A stretch of DNA of 64,000 nt from Bradyrhizobium archetypum (GTDB taxonomy: Bacteria > Pseudomonadota > Alphaproteobacteria > Rhizobiales > Xanthobacteraceae): NCBI RefSeq assembly GCF_013114835.1, contig NZ_JAAVLW010000008.1, positions 186,001-250,000 of the forward strand, written 5' to 3'. Within the stretch, counting starts at the first letter, position 1. Every line of letters starts with the position of its first letter. This document shows, in pieces, positions 43,815-52,246 of this stretch. The notes under the pieces are model-generated. The model was not told the origin of the DNA. It made no database searches and saw only the letters and a list, made by a program, of their open reading frames with translations. The translations under genes and the position numbers were made by a program.

Positions 43815-44734
43815 TGAAGGATTTTGACCTCCGCGACCTCGATGCCTTCATCGCCGTGGCGCGCACGCGGAATTTCCGCCGTGCCGCGGTCGAGCAGGGC
43901 GTCTCCGTTTCGAGCCTCAGCCAGCGGCTGCGCGACATGGAGGAGCGGCTCGGGGTGCGGCTGATGAATCGCACCACGCGCAGCGTCGCGCTCACCGAAG
44001 CCGGCGAATTGCTCCTGGCGCGTGTCGGCCCGGCAATATCGGATGTCGGCGCGGCGCTGGATCAGGTGCGCGGCCTGCGGGCCGTGCCGTCGGGACGTCT
44101 GCGCATCAACGCGCCGCCGCCGGCGATCGACCTGGTGCTGGCGCCGATGGTGGCGCCGTTCCTTGCGAAGCATCCCAAAATCGAGCTGGAGATTGTCGGC
44201 GAGAGCTCGTTTGTCGACATCGTGGCCGGCGGTTTCGACGCCGGCGTGCGCTATGGCGAACATCTGGCGCAGGACATGATCGCGGTGCCGCTCGGGGCGC
44301 CGCAGCGCTACGCTGTGGTGGCCTCGCGCGAATATGTTGCGCAGCATGGACGGCCGAAACATCCCAAGGAGCTGCTCGAGCATTCCTGTATTCGCACCCG
44401 CTTCGGCAGCGGGGCGATGCTCGATTGGGAATTTGAAAAGGCTGGCCGTATCGTCAAGGTCGCGCCGCCGGCAAAACTGGTTGCGACTTATCTTGGGCTC
44501 GCGCTACGCGCCGTACATGACGGCGTCGGCTTCTGGCTGACATTCGAGGGGTACGTTCGCTACGGCATCAAATCAGGCGCGCTGGTCAGCGTGCTCGATG
44601 ACTGGTGCGCGCCGTTTCCTGGTCCGTTTCTGTATTACCCGAGCCGGCGTCAGCCGCCGCCGGCGCTGGCCGCGTTGGTGACGTTTGTGGCGGATTGGCG
44701 GAAGCGGGAGCGGCGGAAGGGCAAGACGCCGTAG
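43814..44734 (+). CDS. LysR family transcriptional regulator
   Basis: Regulator of 306 residues. The winged helix is at 1-60 (LRDLDAFIAVARTRNFRRAA, VSVSSLSQRLRDMEERLG, LMNRTTRSVALTEAGE). The effector domain from about 90 begins PSGRLRINAPPPAIDLVLAP and follows the group that regulates oxidoreductases. Divergent from the aldo/keto reductase, whose gene it probably controls through the dyads at 43784-43814. The inducer is unknown. Confidence 0.92.
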   Translation: MKDFDLRDLDAFIAVARTRNFRRAAVEQGVSVSSLSQRLRDMEERLGVRLMNRTTRSVALTEAGELLLARVGPAISDVGAALDQVRGLRAVPSGRLRINAPPPAIDLVLAPMVAPFLAKHPKIELEIVGESSFVDIVAGGFDAGVRYGEHLAQDMIAVPLGAPQRYAVVASREYVAQHGRPKHPKELLEHSCIRTRFGSGAMLDWEFEKAGRIVKVAPPAKLVATYLGLALRAVHDGVGFWLTFEGYVRYGIKSGALVSVLDDWCAPFPGPFLYYPSRRQPPPALAALVTFVADWRKRERRKGKTP

Positions 44735-44783
44735 TTGTTACCCTGCCTCCAGGGAAGGGTAAGCGCAGGGCCAATCCGACGCC

Positions 44784-45785
44784 TCACAACATGCTCGGCA
44801 GCACGCGATCCGGCGGCTTGTGGTTGTCGAGGAAGGTTCTGATATTGATGATCACCTTCTCGCCCATCTCGACGCGGCCTTCGATCGTCGCCGAGCCCAT
44901 ATGCGGCAGCAGCGTCACCTTGCCGGCTTTGGCGAGCCGCACCAGCTTCGGGTTGACCGCGGGCTCGTGCTCGTAAACGTCGAGCCCGGCGCCGCCGACT
45001 TCACCGGCTTCGATCAGCTTGATCAGCGTATCCTCGTCGATCACGCCGCCGCGTGCGGTGTTGACGATATAGGCGTCCTTGCGGATCAGCTTCAGTCGCC
45101 GCGCCGACAACAGGTGATAGGTCGCCGGCGTATGCGGACAGTTCACCGAAATGATGTCCATCCGCGCCAGCATCTGGTCGAGGCTTTCCCAATAGGTCGC
45201 GCCGAGTTCCTCGGCGATAACGGGCGCCACGGGACGGCGGTTATGATAGTGGATCTGCAGGCCGAAGGCGCGCGCGCGGCGAGCCACAGCCTGGCCGATC
45301 CGGCCCATGCCGATGATGCCGAGGCGCTTGCCGCCGATGCGATGGCCCAGCATCCAGGTCGGCGACCAGCCGGGCCAGTTCTTGCCGTCGGGGAGGATCG
45401 TTGCGCCTTCGATCAGCCGCCGTGGCACCGCGAGGATCAGTGCCATGGTCATGTCGGCGGTGTCTTCGGTCAAAACCTTCGGCGTGTTGGTCACCGTGAT
45501 GCCGCGCGCATGCGCCGCCGCGACGTCGATATTGTCGACGCCGTTACCGAAATTGGCGATCATGCGCAGCTTGCAGTCGGGATGCTTGAGCATCTCCTCA
45601 CTGATCATGTCGGTGACGGTCGGCACCAGCACGTCGGCCGAGCGGCTGGCTTCGGCAATCTGCTGCGGCGTCATCGGCGTGTCGTCGAGATTCAACGTCG
45701 CGTCGAACAGCTCGCGCATCCGGGTCTCGATCGAGTCCGGTAGTTTACGAGTGACGACGACGAGAGGTTTTTTCTTAACCGACAT
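44784..45785 (-). CDS. D-2-hydroxyacid dehydrogenase (glyoxylate/hydroxypyruvate reductase type)
   Basis: NAD(P)H enzyme of 333 residues. The Rossmann motif is GKRLGIIGMGRIGQAVARRA (about 152-171). The catalytic Arg is in VNTARGGVIDEDTL, Glu in DVYEHEPAVNPKL and His in LLPHMGSAT. The layout (MIANFGNGVDNIDVAAAHAR) is that of glyoxylate reductase GyaR/GhrB rather than lactate or phosphoglycerate dehydrogenase. A role in glyoxylate or hydroxypyruvate reduction is likely, but not proven by context. It faces away from the SH3 gene. Confidence 0.88.
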   Translation of the reverse strand: MSVKKKPLVVVTRKLPDSIETRMRELFDATLNLDDTPMTPQQIAEASRSADVLVPTVTDMISEEMLKHPDCKLRMIANFGNGVDNIDVAAAHARGITVTNTPKVLTEDTADMTMALILAVPRRLIEGATILPDGKNWPGWSPTWMLGHRIGGKRLGIIGMGRIGQAVARRARAFGLQIHYHNRRPVAPVIAEELGATYWESLDQMLARMDIISVNCPHTPATYHLLSARRLKLIRKDAYIVNTARGGVIDEDTLIKLIEAGEVGGAGLDVYEHEPAVNPKLVRLAKAGKVTLLPHMGSATIEGRVEMGEKVIINIRTFLDNHKPPDRVLPSML

Positions 45786-46121
45786 GTCCTGCTCTCATGA
45801 GGGGACGGCCTGAGCGTGCCGTTCAGACCTCATTAACCCGGTTGTTCGACACTGCGTTGGCCACGCGGTCCCGGCTGTTTCGCTAGGTAAGTCCCTTGGG
45901 TTCCCCAATACTTGCCTTGGATTTTCGGCAGAAAATCCGGGCGTTCTGGTTCTTGGCGTTCCGTCCTCTCTATCAGATGGCCGGGCCAAGACAAGAACCC
46001 CTCGGAAATCGCAAGCCGGGTGCGGTCAAAGCGGGGCACAGGGTCTGGGGCTTTCGGGCGTTAGCGGGCGGTTTCAACTCGGAAGAACCCGGGTTGCGGA
46101 TGCTCGGCGGGAGGTGAGTTG
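45786..46121. other. Divergent intergenic region, no gene seen
   Basis: About 336 bases between the dehydrogenase and the SH3 gene, which are transcribed in opposite directions. No credible coding frame or palindromic repeat was found. Promoters for both neighbours are expected here; I could not assign boxes. Confidence 0.5.
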
Positions 46122-46649
46122 ATGGCGTTGGGGCGTTTCTGTTCGGTGGCGGTGCTGGCGGCGTGCTGGTTTGTCGCTTCCGTCAGCACAGGGTTTTCGG
46201 CAAAGGATTCGGCCACCACTTCGAGCGGCCTGCCGGTGCCGCGATATGTCAGCCTCAAATCCGATCATGTGAATGTCCGGGCCGGTCCGACCAAGGACAA
46301 TGACGTCGCCTGGGTCTATACCCGTCCGGGCCTGCCGGTCGAAATCACCGCCGAGTTCGAGAACTGGCGGCGCGTGCGCGATTCCGAAGGCGCCGAGGGG
46401 TGGGTCTATCATTCGCTCCTGTCCGGTCGCCGCACGGCGGTCGTCACCATGAAGAGCAAGGACGAGCTTGCCTCGCTCTATGATCGTCCCGATCCGACCA
46501 GCGCGGTTGCGGCCCGCCTGCAGGCCGGCGTCGTCGCCCAGGTCAAGAAATGCACCAACGGCTGGTGCCGCGTGGTCGGTAACGGCTTTGACGGCTGGAT
46601 CGAGCAGCAGCGCCTGTGGGGCGTCTACGCCGACGAGAAGGTGGATTGA
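46122..46649 (+). CDS. Exported SH3-domain protein
   Basis: Protein of 175 residues with a signal peptide (about 1-26, MALGRFCSVAVLAACWFVAS onward). Two bacterial SH3 units follow: RYVSLKSDHVNVRAGPTKDN with WVYTRPGLPVEI and EGWVYHSLLSGRR (about 40-103), and a second at about 115-165 (LYDRPDPTSAVAARLQAGVV, WCRVVGNGFDGWIEQQRLWG). Such proteins usually bind peptidoglycan or other envelope ligands. GGGAGGTGA lies just upstream of the ATG at 46122. Function is otherwise unknown. Confidence 0.85.
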   Translation: MALGRFCSVAVLAACWFVASVSTGFSAKDSATTSSGLPVPRYVSLKSDHVNVRAGPTKDNDVAWVYTRPGLPVEITAEFENWRRVRDSEGAEGWVYHSLLSGRRTAVVTMKSKDELASLYDRPDPTSAVAARLQAGVVAQVKKCTNGWCRVVGNGFDGWIEQQRLWGVYADEKVD

Positions 46650-46667
46650 GACGCCGGATGCCAACCC

Positions 46668-46757
46668 GTCATTGCCGGGCTTGACCCGGCAATCCATCCA
46701 CTCAGAAAAAGCGCTCTGTGAAGATCGATGGATACGCGGATCAAGCCCGCGTATGAC
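46668..46757. repeat. Palindromic repeat, GTCATTGCCGGGCTTGACCCGG family
   Basis: The left arm GTCATTGCCGGGCTTGACCC (with its own hairpin CCGGGCTTGACCCGG) and GGCAATCCATC is answered by GATGGATACGCGGATCAAGC then CCGCGTATGAC. It lies between the convergent SH3 and irr genes. The architecture parallels the element at 61337-61428. Confidence 0.75.
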
Positions 46758-46770
46758 AACTGTACTTGCC

Positions 46771-47262
46771 TCAGCGCTTCTTGCGCAGCCGCACGACCAT
46801 GTCGATGCGGGAAATCTCGTAGCCCTCGGGCACGTCGGGCATCTTCGACAGCATCAGATGCGGATCGGGAATGTCGACCAGCTCGTGGTTGTTCTCGAGA
46901 TAGAAGTGGTGGTGTGCAGTGACGTTGGTGTCGAAATAGGTCTTGGTGCCGTCGACCGAAACCTGGCGCAACAGGCCGGCATCGGTGAGCTGGTTGAGCG
47001 TGTTGTAAACGGTCGCCAGCGACACCGGGACCTTGGCCAGCGTCGCTTCCTCGTACAGCATTTCCGCGGTCAGATGGCGGGCGCCCTTGCCGAACAGCAG
47101 CCAGCCCAGAGCCATGCGCTGGCGGGTGGGCCGGAGGCCTGCGGCCTGCAGCATTTCGTTGACGTCATGCCAAGGGCAGCCGGTCAACGCCGGCTGATGT
47201 CCGGCGGCACGGGCGGCCGGATCGATACCGTCGTCGTTCACGGATGAGGCTTGGTCGTTCAT
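46771..47262 (-). CDS. irr: Iron response regulator Irr (Fur family)
   Basis: Heme-sensing Fur-family regulator of 163 residues that represses heme synthesis and iron-using genes when iron is scarce and is degraded on binding heme. Starting at MNDQASSVND places Cys29 in GCPWHDV, the heme regulatory motif of Bradyrhizobium japonicum Irr, and His117-119 in TAHHHFYLENN, the second heme site. The helix-turn-helix region is LRPTRQRMALGWLLFGKGAR through VPVSLATVYNTLNQLTDAGL. The length equals the B. japonicum protein as I recall it. Divergent from fabA, which is conserved in rhizobia. Confidence 0.96.
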   Translation of the reverse strand: MNDQASSVNDDGIDPAARAAGHQPALTGCPWHDVNEMLQAAGLRPTRQRMALGWLLFGKGARHLTAEMLYEEATLAKVPVSLATVYNTLNQLTDAGLLRQVSVDGTKTYFDTNVTAHHHFYLENNHELVDIPDPHLMLSKMPDVPEGYEISRIDMVVRLRKKR

Positions 47263-47600
47263 GTCCACTTCGGGTACCACGCGCTAACTTGGGGCAATAT
47301 TCTTGCCCAATATAAAAGGAAATCAGGTAGATGCAAGTTTTTCGCAACTAGAACAGGCCCAAGGTCAAGGGAGGAACCATTGTCCGGATGCGCTGATTTT
47401 GCTGTTTCCGGTGCTTTGCCGGGCCCGGATGCCTATGTTACAGAGCGCGCGGGCCACATATGCGATTTCGGCAGAGGCTAATGCCGATAGCACCCTAAGT
47501 AGCGCCGAATGCGGGAAACAAACGTTCTCCCGTAGGGGAAACGGGTCCGGTTCGCTCAGAAAGCGCTCCATCGGGACATCAAAGGTAAAGGCGGAAAGCG
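47263..47600. other. irr-fabA divergent intergenic region
   Basis: About 338 bases with no supported gene. The irr-proximal side is AT-rich (CCCAATATAAAAGGAAATC near 47305-47323). It should carry both promoters and the fabA leader. No canonical iron control element was recognised by eye. Confidence 0.5.
47292..47308. promoter_or_regulatory. Palindrome GGGCAA-N5-TTGCCC near the irr start
   Basis: Perfect 6-bp inverted repeat with a 5-base TATTC spacer, 30-46 bases upstream of the irr start codon, next to TATAAA. Position suits an operator for an iron or manganese regulator acting on irr. No binding protein can be named from sequence alone. Confidence 0.35.
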
Positions 47601-48125
47601 ATGCTGGATCGGCGCAGCGGTTATGAATACGAGGATTTGCTCGCCTGCGCCCGCGGCGAGATGTTCGGCCCCGGCAATGCCCAACTGCCGCTGCCGCCGA
47701 TGCTGATGTTTGACCGCATCACTGACATCAACGACAACGGCGGCGAGTTCGGCAAGGGCCTTATCCGCGCCGAACTCGATGTGAAGCCGGACCTGTGGTT
47801 TTTCGGCTGCCACTTCAAGAACGATCCGGTCATGCCGGGCTGTCTTGGGCTGGACGCGATGTGGCAGATGGTCGGGTTCTACCTTGGCTGGATCGGCGGC
47901 GAGGGACGCGGCCGGGCGCTGGGACTGGGCGAACTCAAGTTCTCCGGTCAGGTGCTGCCGAACGTCCGCAAGGTTGTGTACAACGTCGACATGAAGCGCG
48001 TGATGCGTTCAAAGCTGGTGCTGGGCGTTGGCGACGGCTGGCTTTCCATGGATGGCGAGATTATCTATCGCGCCAAGGATTTGAAGGTCGGGCTGTTCAA
48101 GCAGGGCTCCGCGCCGGGCGGCTAA
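47601..48125 (+). CDS. fabA: 3-hydroxydecanoyl-ACP dehydratase/isomerase FabA
   Basis: Hot-dog-fold enzyme of 174 residues that dehydrates 3-hydroxydecanoyl-ACP and isomerises the product, the entry to anaerobic unsaturated fatty acids. Catalytic His71 and Asp85 lie in FFGCHFKNDPVMPGCLGLDA. The family N-terminus (RRSGYEYEDLLACARGEMFG) and LGLGELKFSGQVLP are present. It is first of fabA-fabB-fabV, with fabB 59 bases downstream, and divergent from irr. Confidence 0.97.
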   Translation: MLDRRSGYEYEDLLACARGEMFGPGNAQLPLPPMLMFDRITDINDNGGEFGKGLIRAELDVKPDLWFFGCHFKNDPVMPGCLGLDAMWQMVGFYLGWIGGEGRGRALGLGELKFSGQVLPNVRKVVYNVDMKRVMRSKLVLGVGDGWLSMDGEIIYRAKDLKVGLFKQGSAPGG

Positions 48126-48184
48126 GCAGCGCGACCAGCAACATATCTTCACACGAGAACTGAAACGGTTAAGGCGAGGCGATC

Positions 48185-49408
48185 ATGAAGCGGGTTGTCA
48201 TCACGGGGATGGGCATTGTCTCATCCATCGGAAACAACACCCAGGAAGTGCTTGCGAGCCTTCACGACGCGAAATCCGGCATCAAGCGCGCGGAGAAATA
48301 TGCCGAGCTCGGCTTTCGTTCGCAGGTGCAGGGCGCCCCCACGCTCAATCCGGCCGAGGTGATCGATCGCCGCGCCATGCGGTTTCTGGCGGAGGGTGCA
48401 GCGTGGAATCACGTCGCAATGGAGCAGGCGATCCGCGATTCCGGACTCGAGGCCAACGAGGTCTCGAACGAGCGCACCGGCATCATCATGGGGTCGGGAG
48501 GACCATCGACGCGAACGCTGGTGGAAGCCGCCGATATCGCCCGCACCAAGGGCCCGAAGCGGGTCGGTCCGTTCGCCGTGCCCAAGGGCATGTCATCGAC
48601 CGCATCCGCGACGCTTGCCACCTGGTTCAAAATCAAAGGCGTGAACTACTCGATCTCGTCAGCCTGCGCGACCTCAAACCATTGCATCGGCAACGCCTAT
48701 GAGACGATCCAGATCGGCAAGCAGGACGTGATCTTCGCCGGCGGATGCGAGGAGCTTGACTGGACGCTGTCGGTTCTGTTCGACGCGATGGGGGCAATGT
48801 CCTCGAAATACAACGATACGCCCGCGACCGCCTCGCGTCCCTACGACATCAGCCGCGACGGCTTTGTGATCGCGGGCGGTGCCGGTGTTGTGGTGCTGGA
48901 AGAGCTCGAGCACGCCAAGGCGCGCGGCGCGCGCATCTACGGCGAAGTGGTCGGTTACGGCGCGACGTCGGACGGCTACGACATGGTCGCGCCGTCGGGT
49001 GAGGGCGCAGAGCGCTGCATGCGCATGGCGCTTTCGACCGTGAAGGGGCCGATCGACTACATCAACCCGCACGCGACCTCGACACCGGCCGGCGATCCGC
49101 CGGAGATCGAGGCGATCCGAAAAGTATTTGGCACCGGCGACAAATGCCCGCCGATCTCGGCGACCAAGGCGTTGACCGGGCACTCGCTCGGCGCGACCGG
49201 CGTGCAGGAGGCGATCTATTCGCTCCTGATGTTGAACAACAGCTTCATTTGCGAGAGCGCGCATATCACCGAACTTGATCCGATGTTCGCTGACATGCCG
49301 ATCGTGCGCAAGCGCATCGACAACGCCAAGCTAAACACCGTGCTGTCGAACTCCTTCGGCTTCGGCGGCACCAACGCCACGCTGGTGTTCCAGCGGCTGG
49401 ATGCGTGA
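48185..49408 (+). CDS. fabB: 3-oxoacyl-ACP synthase I FabB
   Basis: Condensing enzyme of 407 residues that elongates the unsaturated branch made by FabA. The Cys-His-His triad is in SISSACATSNHC, NPHATSTPAGDPPEI and LTGHSLGATG. The C-terminal NSFGFGGTNATLVF is the KAS signature. The N-terminus MKRVVITGMGIVSSIGNNTQ is complete. Middle gene of the fabA-fabB-fabV unit. Confidence 0.97.
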   Translation: MKRVVITGMGIVSSIGNNTQEVLASLHDAKSGIKRAEKYAELGFRSQVQGAPTLNPAEVIDRRAMRFLAEGAAWNHVAMEQAIRDSGLEANEVSNERTGIIMGSGGPSTRTLVEAADIARTKGPKRVGPFAVPKGMSSTASATLATWFKIKGVNYSISSACATSNHCIGNAYETIQIGKQDVIFAGGCEELDWTLSVLFDAMGAMSSKYNDTPATASRPYDISRDGFVIAGGAGVVVLEELEHAKARGARIYGEVVGYGATSDGYDMVAPSGEGAERCMRMALSTVKGPIDYINPHATSTPAGDPPEIEAIRKVFGTGDKCPPISATKALTGHSLGATGVQEAIYSLLMLNNSFICESAHITELDPMFADMPIVRKRIDNAKLNTVLSNSFGFGGTNATLVFQRLDA

Positions 49409-49432
49409 CTTTCGATCCGAAACGGAGTGGGC

Positions 49433-50605
49433 ATGATTATTGAACCGCGCGTGCGAGGGTTCATCTGCACGACGGCGCATCCGGCCGGCTGCGCTAAAAA
49501 CGTCCGCGAACAGATCGCTTATGTTCTACGCCAAGGGCCCATTCCCGATTGCCCCAAGCGCGTCGCCGTCTTGGGATGTTCGACGGGTTACGGCCTCGCG
49601 AGCCGCATTGTTGCGACGTTCGCCGGCGGAGCGGAAACCATCGGCGTGTCGTTGGAGCGCGAGCCTTCAGCCAGCAGGACGGGAAGCGCCGGCTGGTACA
49701 ACAACCGCGCATTTGAAATCGAGGCGCAGAAGATCGGACGATCTCCCCTCACGCTGGAGGGCGACGCCTTTTCGGACGACATGAAGAAGACCTTCATCGA
49801 TCGTGTGCGCGAACGTTTCGATCAACTGGACTTGCTTGTCTACAGCATGGCCGCACCGGTCCGGACAGACCCGGACACCGGCAAGACCTATCGCTCGGCG
49901 ATCAAGCCGCTGGGTGCCCCTGTCGAAATCAAGACCCTTAACACCGAAACCGGCGAGGTCTTCGAGACAACCCTTGCGCCGGCGAGTGAGGATGAAGCGA
50001 TCGCCACCGTCGCGGTGATGGGCGGCGATGACTGGAAGCGCTGGATCGACCAGCTCGCGGACGCCGGCATTTTGGCGCCGGGCTTCCGGACGCTCAACTA
50101 TACGTATATCGGCAGCGAACTGACGTGGCCTATCTACTGGAGAGGCACTCTCGGGCGCGCCAAGGTCGATCTCGACCGCAAGGCGGAAGCGATCCGGAGC
50201 CGGCTCGGTCAGGACGCGGCGCGCGTGGTGGCGCTGAAGGCCGTGGTTACCCAGGCCAGTTCAGCCATCCCGGTGGTGCCGCTCTATGGGACGGTGCTGT
50301 TCAAGGTCATGAAGCAGCTCGGGCTCCACGAAGGATGCATCGAACAGATCGATCGCCTGTTCCGGACACGCCTTGGCCCGGCTGTCGAAGTCGACGAGGC
50401 GCAGCGCGTCAGGCTCGACGACTGGGAGCTTTCGCCTGAGGTTCAGGCGGAAGTGTCGCGACGCTGGCCTCTGCTGTCCACCGAAACGCTCGGCGAATTG
50501 GCCGATCTCGCAGAATACAGGAGCCAATTCCTTCGCCTGTTCGGCTTCGGCATCGACGGCGTCGACTACGCGCAGGACGTGGATCCGCGCGTCGTGCCGG
50601 CTTGA
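49433..50605 (+). CDS. fabV: Trans-2-enoyl-ACP/CoA reductase FabV
   Basis: NADH-dependent enoyl reductase of 390 residues of the TER/FabV type, which finishes each elongation cycle. MIIEPRVRGFICTTAHPAGC is the family start; VAVLGCSTGYGLASRI is the nucleotide motif. Tyr235 and Lys244 in TWPIYWRGTLGRAKVDLD form the Y-X8-K catalytic pair at the numbering known for Burkholderia FabV. This family is insensitive to triclosan, unlike FabI. The ATG at 49433 follows GGAG by 5 bases; a GTG two codons upstream is less likely. It occupies the place where fabI sits after fabAB in other rhizobia. Confidence 0.94.
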   Translation: MIIEPRVRGFICTTAHPAGCAKNVREQIAYVLRQGPIPDCPKRVAVLGCSTGYGLASRIVATFAGGAETIGVSLEREPSASRTGSAGWYNNRAFEIEAQKIGRSPLTLEGDAFSDDMKKTFIDRVRERFDQLDLLVYSMAAPVRTDPDTGKTYRSAIKPLGAPVEIKTLNTETGEVFETTLAPASEDEAIATVAVMGGDDWKRWIDQLADAGILAPGFRTLNYTYIGSELTWPIYWRGTLGRAKVDLDRKAEAIRSRLGQDAARVVALKAVVTQASSAIPVVPLYGTVLFKVMKQLGLHEGCIEQIDRLFRTRLGPAVEVDEAQRVRLDDWELSPEVQAEVSRRWPLLSTETLGELADLAEYRSQFLRLFGFGIDGVDYAQDVDPRVVPA

Positions 50606-50707
50606 GGTTTTACAGCGTGGGCAAAGGCGCATGAGCGCCGTGCCCACCATCTATCGTCAGATCGTGTCTTGATGGCGGGCATGCTGCACTTTGCCCTCCT
50701 GACGCAT

Positions 50708-51304
50708 TCACCCCGCCGCGATCTTCTCCGCGCGCTGGAACGCCGGGCGTGCCACGATGCGCTCGAGATAGGCATCGAACGACGGCCGCGACGGCAGCAT
50801 CTTGAACACCCGCACCGCAAAATTCAGCCCGGAGCCGATGGTGATATCAGCGGCCGAGAATTTTTCGCCAAGAATCCATGGGCCCTTCTGCAGGGCGGCA
50901 TCGAGCACGTCGAAGGTCTGGGTCGCGCTGCCCCATGCCGCCGTGCTCGGCGGCACTTCGAGCTTGGTGAAGATCTGGATGATCGCCGGTTCAATGCAGC
51001 TTGGCGAGAAGAACAGCCACTGCAGATAGCGCGCCCGCAGTGGATCGCTGACAGCAGGCGCGAGGCCCGTTTCGGGATAGCGGTCGGCGATATAGGCGCA
51101 GATCGCAGCCGCCTCACCGAGCGCGGCGTCGCCGTCCTTCAGCCCGGGCACCTTGCCCATCGGATTGATCGCGAGATACTCCGGCGCCTTCTGCGCGCCG
51201 GTCGTAATATCGGTCAGCACACGCTCATAGGGCAGACCGGATTCCTCAAGAAGCCAGATCGCGGAGAACGAGCGCGAGCGCGGCGACCAGTAAAGCTTTA
51301 TCAT
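50708..51304 (-). CDS. Glutathione S-transferase family protein
   Basis: Cytosolic GST-like protein of 198 residues. The thioredoxin-like N-domain is MIKLYWSPRSRSFSAIWLLE with the Ser/Arg region that binds glutathione, then NPMGKVPGLKDG with the cis-Pro and GEAAAICAYIADRYP. The all-helical C-domain contains WILGEKFSAADITIGSGL. The start at 51304 has AAGG about 8 bases upstream; the frame extends 5 codons further. The substrate is unknown. Convergent with fabV. Confidence 0.88.
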   Translation of the reverse strand: MIKLYWSPRSRSFSAIWLLEESGLPYERVLTDITTGAQKAPEYLAINPMGKVPGLKDGDAALGEAAAICAYIADRYPETGLAPAVSDPLRARYLQWLFFSPSCIEPAIIQIFTKLEVPPSTAAWGSATQTFDVLDAALQKGPWILGEKFSAADITIGSGLNFAVRVFKMLPSRPSFDAYLERIVARPAFQRAEKIAAG

Positions 51305-51331
51305 GGTGGAACCTTTCATCGGCGTGGCACG

Positions 51332-52167
51332 TCAGTCATTGCTCAGATAACTTGGCAGCACTTCGTCGAGCCGTGCCGCAATCAGCGCGCGGGTCCTCTC
51401 GCGAAGGGCTGCGTTGCCCGCGGCCGTGGCCGCCGGCTCGGGAAACAGCGAGTTATCGAGCTTCGTGAGCGGATCCTCGGTCAATTGCAGTCCCCGGGCC
51501 AGTCTCGCGCCAAGATTCCCGAGCGGACGGTTGATCTGCTCGTAGGTGCTCCCGTCGAGCATGCTCAACGAAACATTGGCGAACAGGTGCGAGTGCCTAA
51601 GCACCGACCCAAGTCCGCGATTATAGGCGCCGACGCCGTCCAGCATGAGATTGGTGCCCGGATGCTGCCCCTTGAATCTCGTCACGACAAGGTATCGTTC
51701 GCAGTTTGCGGCCGGTGCGATGCTTTTGACGATCGCCGGAAGGCCCCGCGGGGATCAGGCAAGAATCGCGAGGTTGGATTATAGAAGGGCTCAAACGCGC
51801 CCTTCGGATATGCAATCCGCCGCACTGCTGGATCGGCGCCGGTTACTGCGCGGATCCGAGCGACGACGAGATCGTCGAGTCCCCATCCGTTGACCGGGAC
51901 CGCACTTTCCTCCGTCTCGAAGATCGTTAGCCCGAATTTCTGTACGGCAAAGCGGTCCTCGAGTGCCGAAATGATGCCAACCCGGCAAAGGCCGGTTTCG
52001 ACAACCGGCTGTGTCGCGCCGCCGGCCTTGGCTTTCGATGACGCTTTCTTTGTGACGGGCTTGGAAGGTGGTGATGCCGCCGGATTCGCCGTTGAAGGAG
52101 TTTGCGCCCATCCAGTTGCCGTGAAGGATGACATGAGAATGACTACGGCAGCGAAACTACGCAACAT
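51332..52167 (-). pseudogene. Exported protein gene broken by a frameshift (two frames, 52167-51682 and 51685-51332)
   Basis: The first frame begins at 52167 (MLRSFAAVVILMSSFTATGW with a signal peptide to about residue 24), continues with GLCRVGIISALEDRFAVQKF and WGLDDLVVARIRAV, and loses sense after RFLPDPRG. A second frame, one base out, reads PAIVKSIAPAANCERYLVVT continuous into RFKGQHPGTNLMLDGVGAYN and to the stop at 51332. Together they make one protein of about 278 residues, so one base appears to be missing (or two added) near the GC-rich run at 51742-51753. It is either a true pseudogene or a sequencing error. Function unknown; I recall similar exported Bradyrhizobium proteins. Confidence 0.75.
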
Positions 52168-52246
52168 GACCTGAACACAAAAGTTGATGGCGCTGAATGC
52201 GAAAACTACAGGGTGCACGCACCCTTCGCAAGCGGAGCGACAGCCT

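Noticed and set aside
51332..51685. Independent small gene of 117 residues
   Set aside because: In-frame sense continues upstream of its GTG, and the preceding frame loses sense there; one frameshifted gene explains both better.
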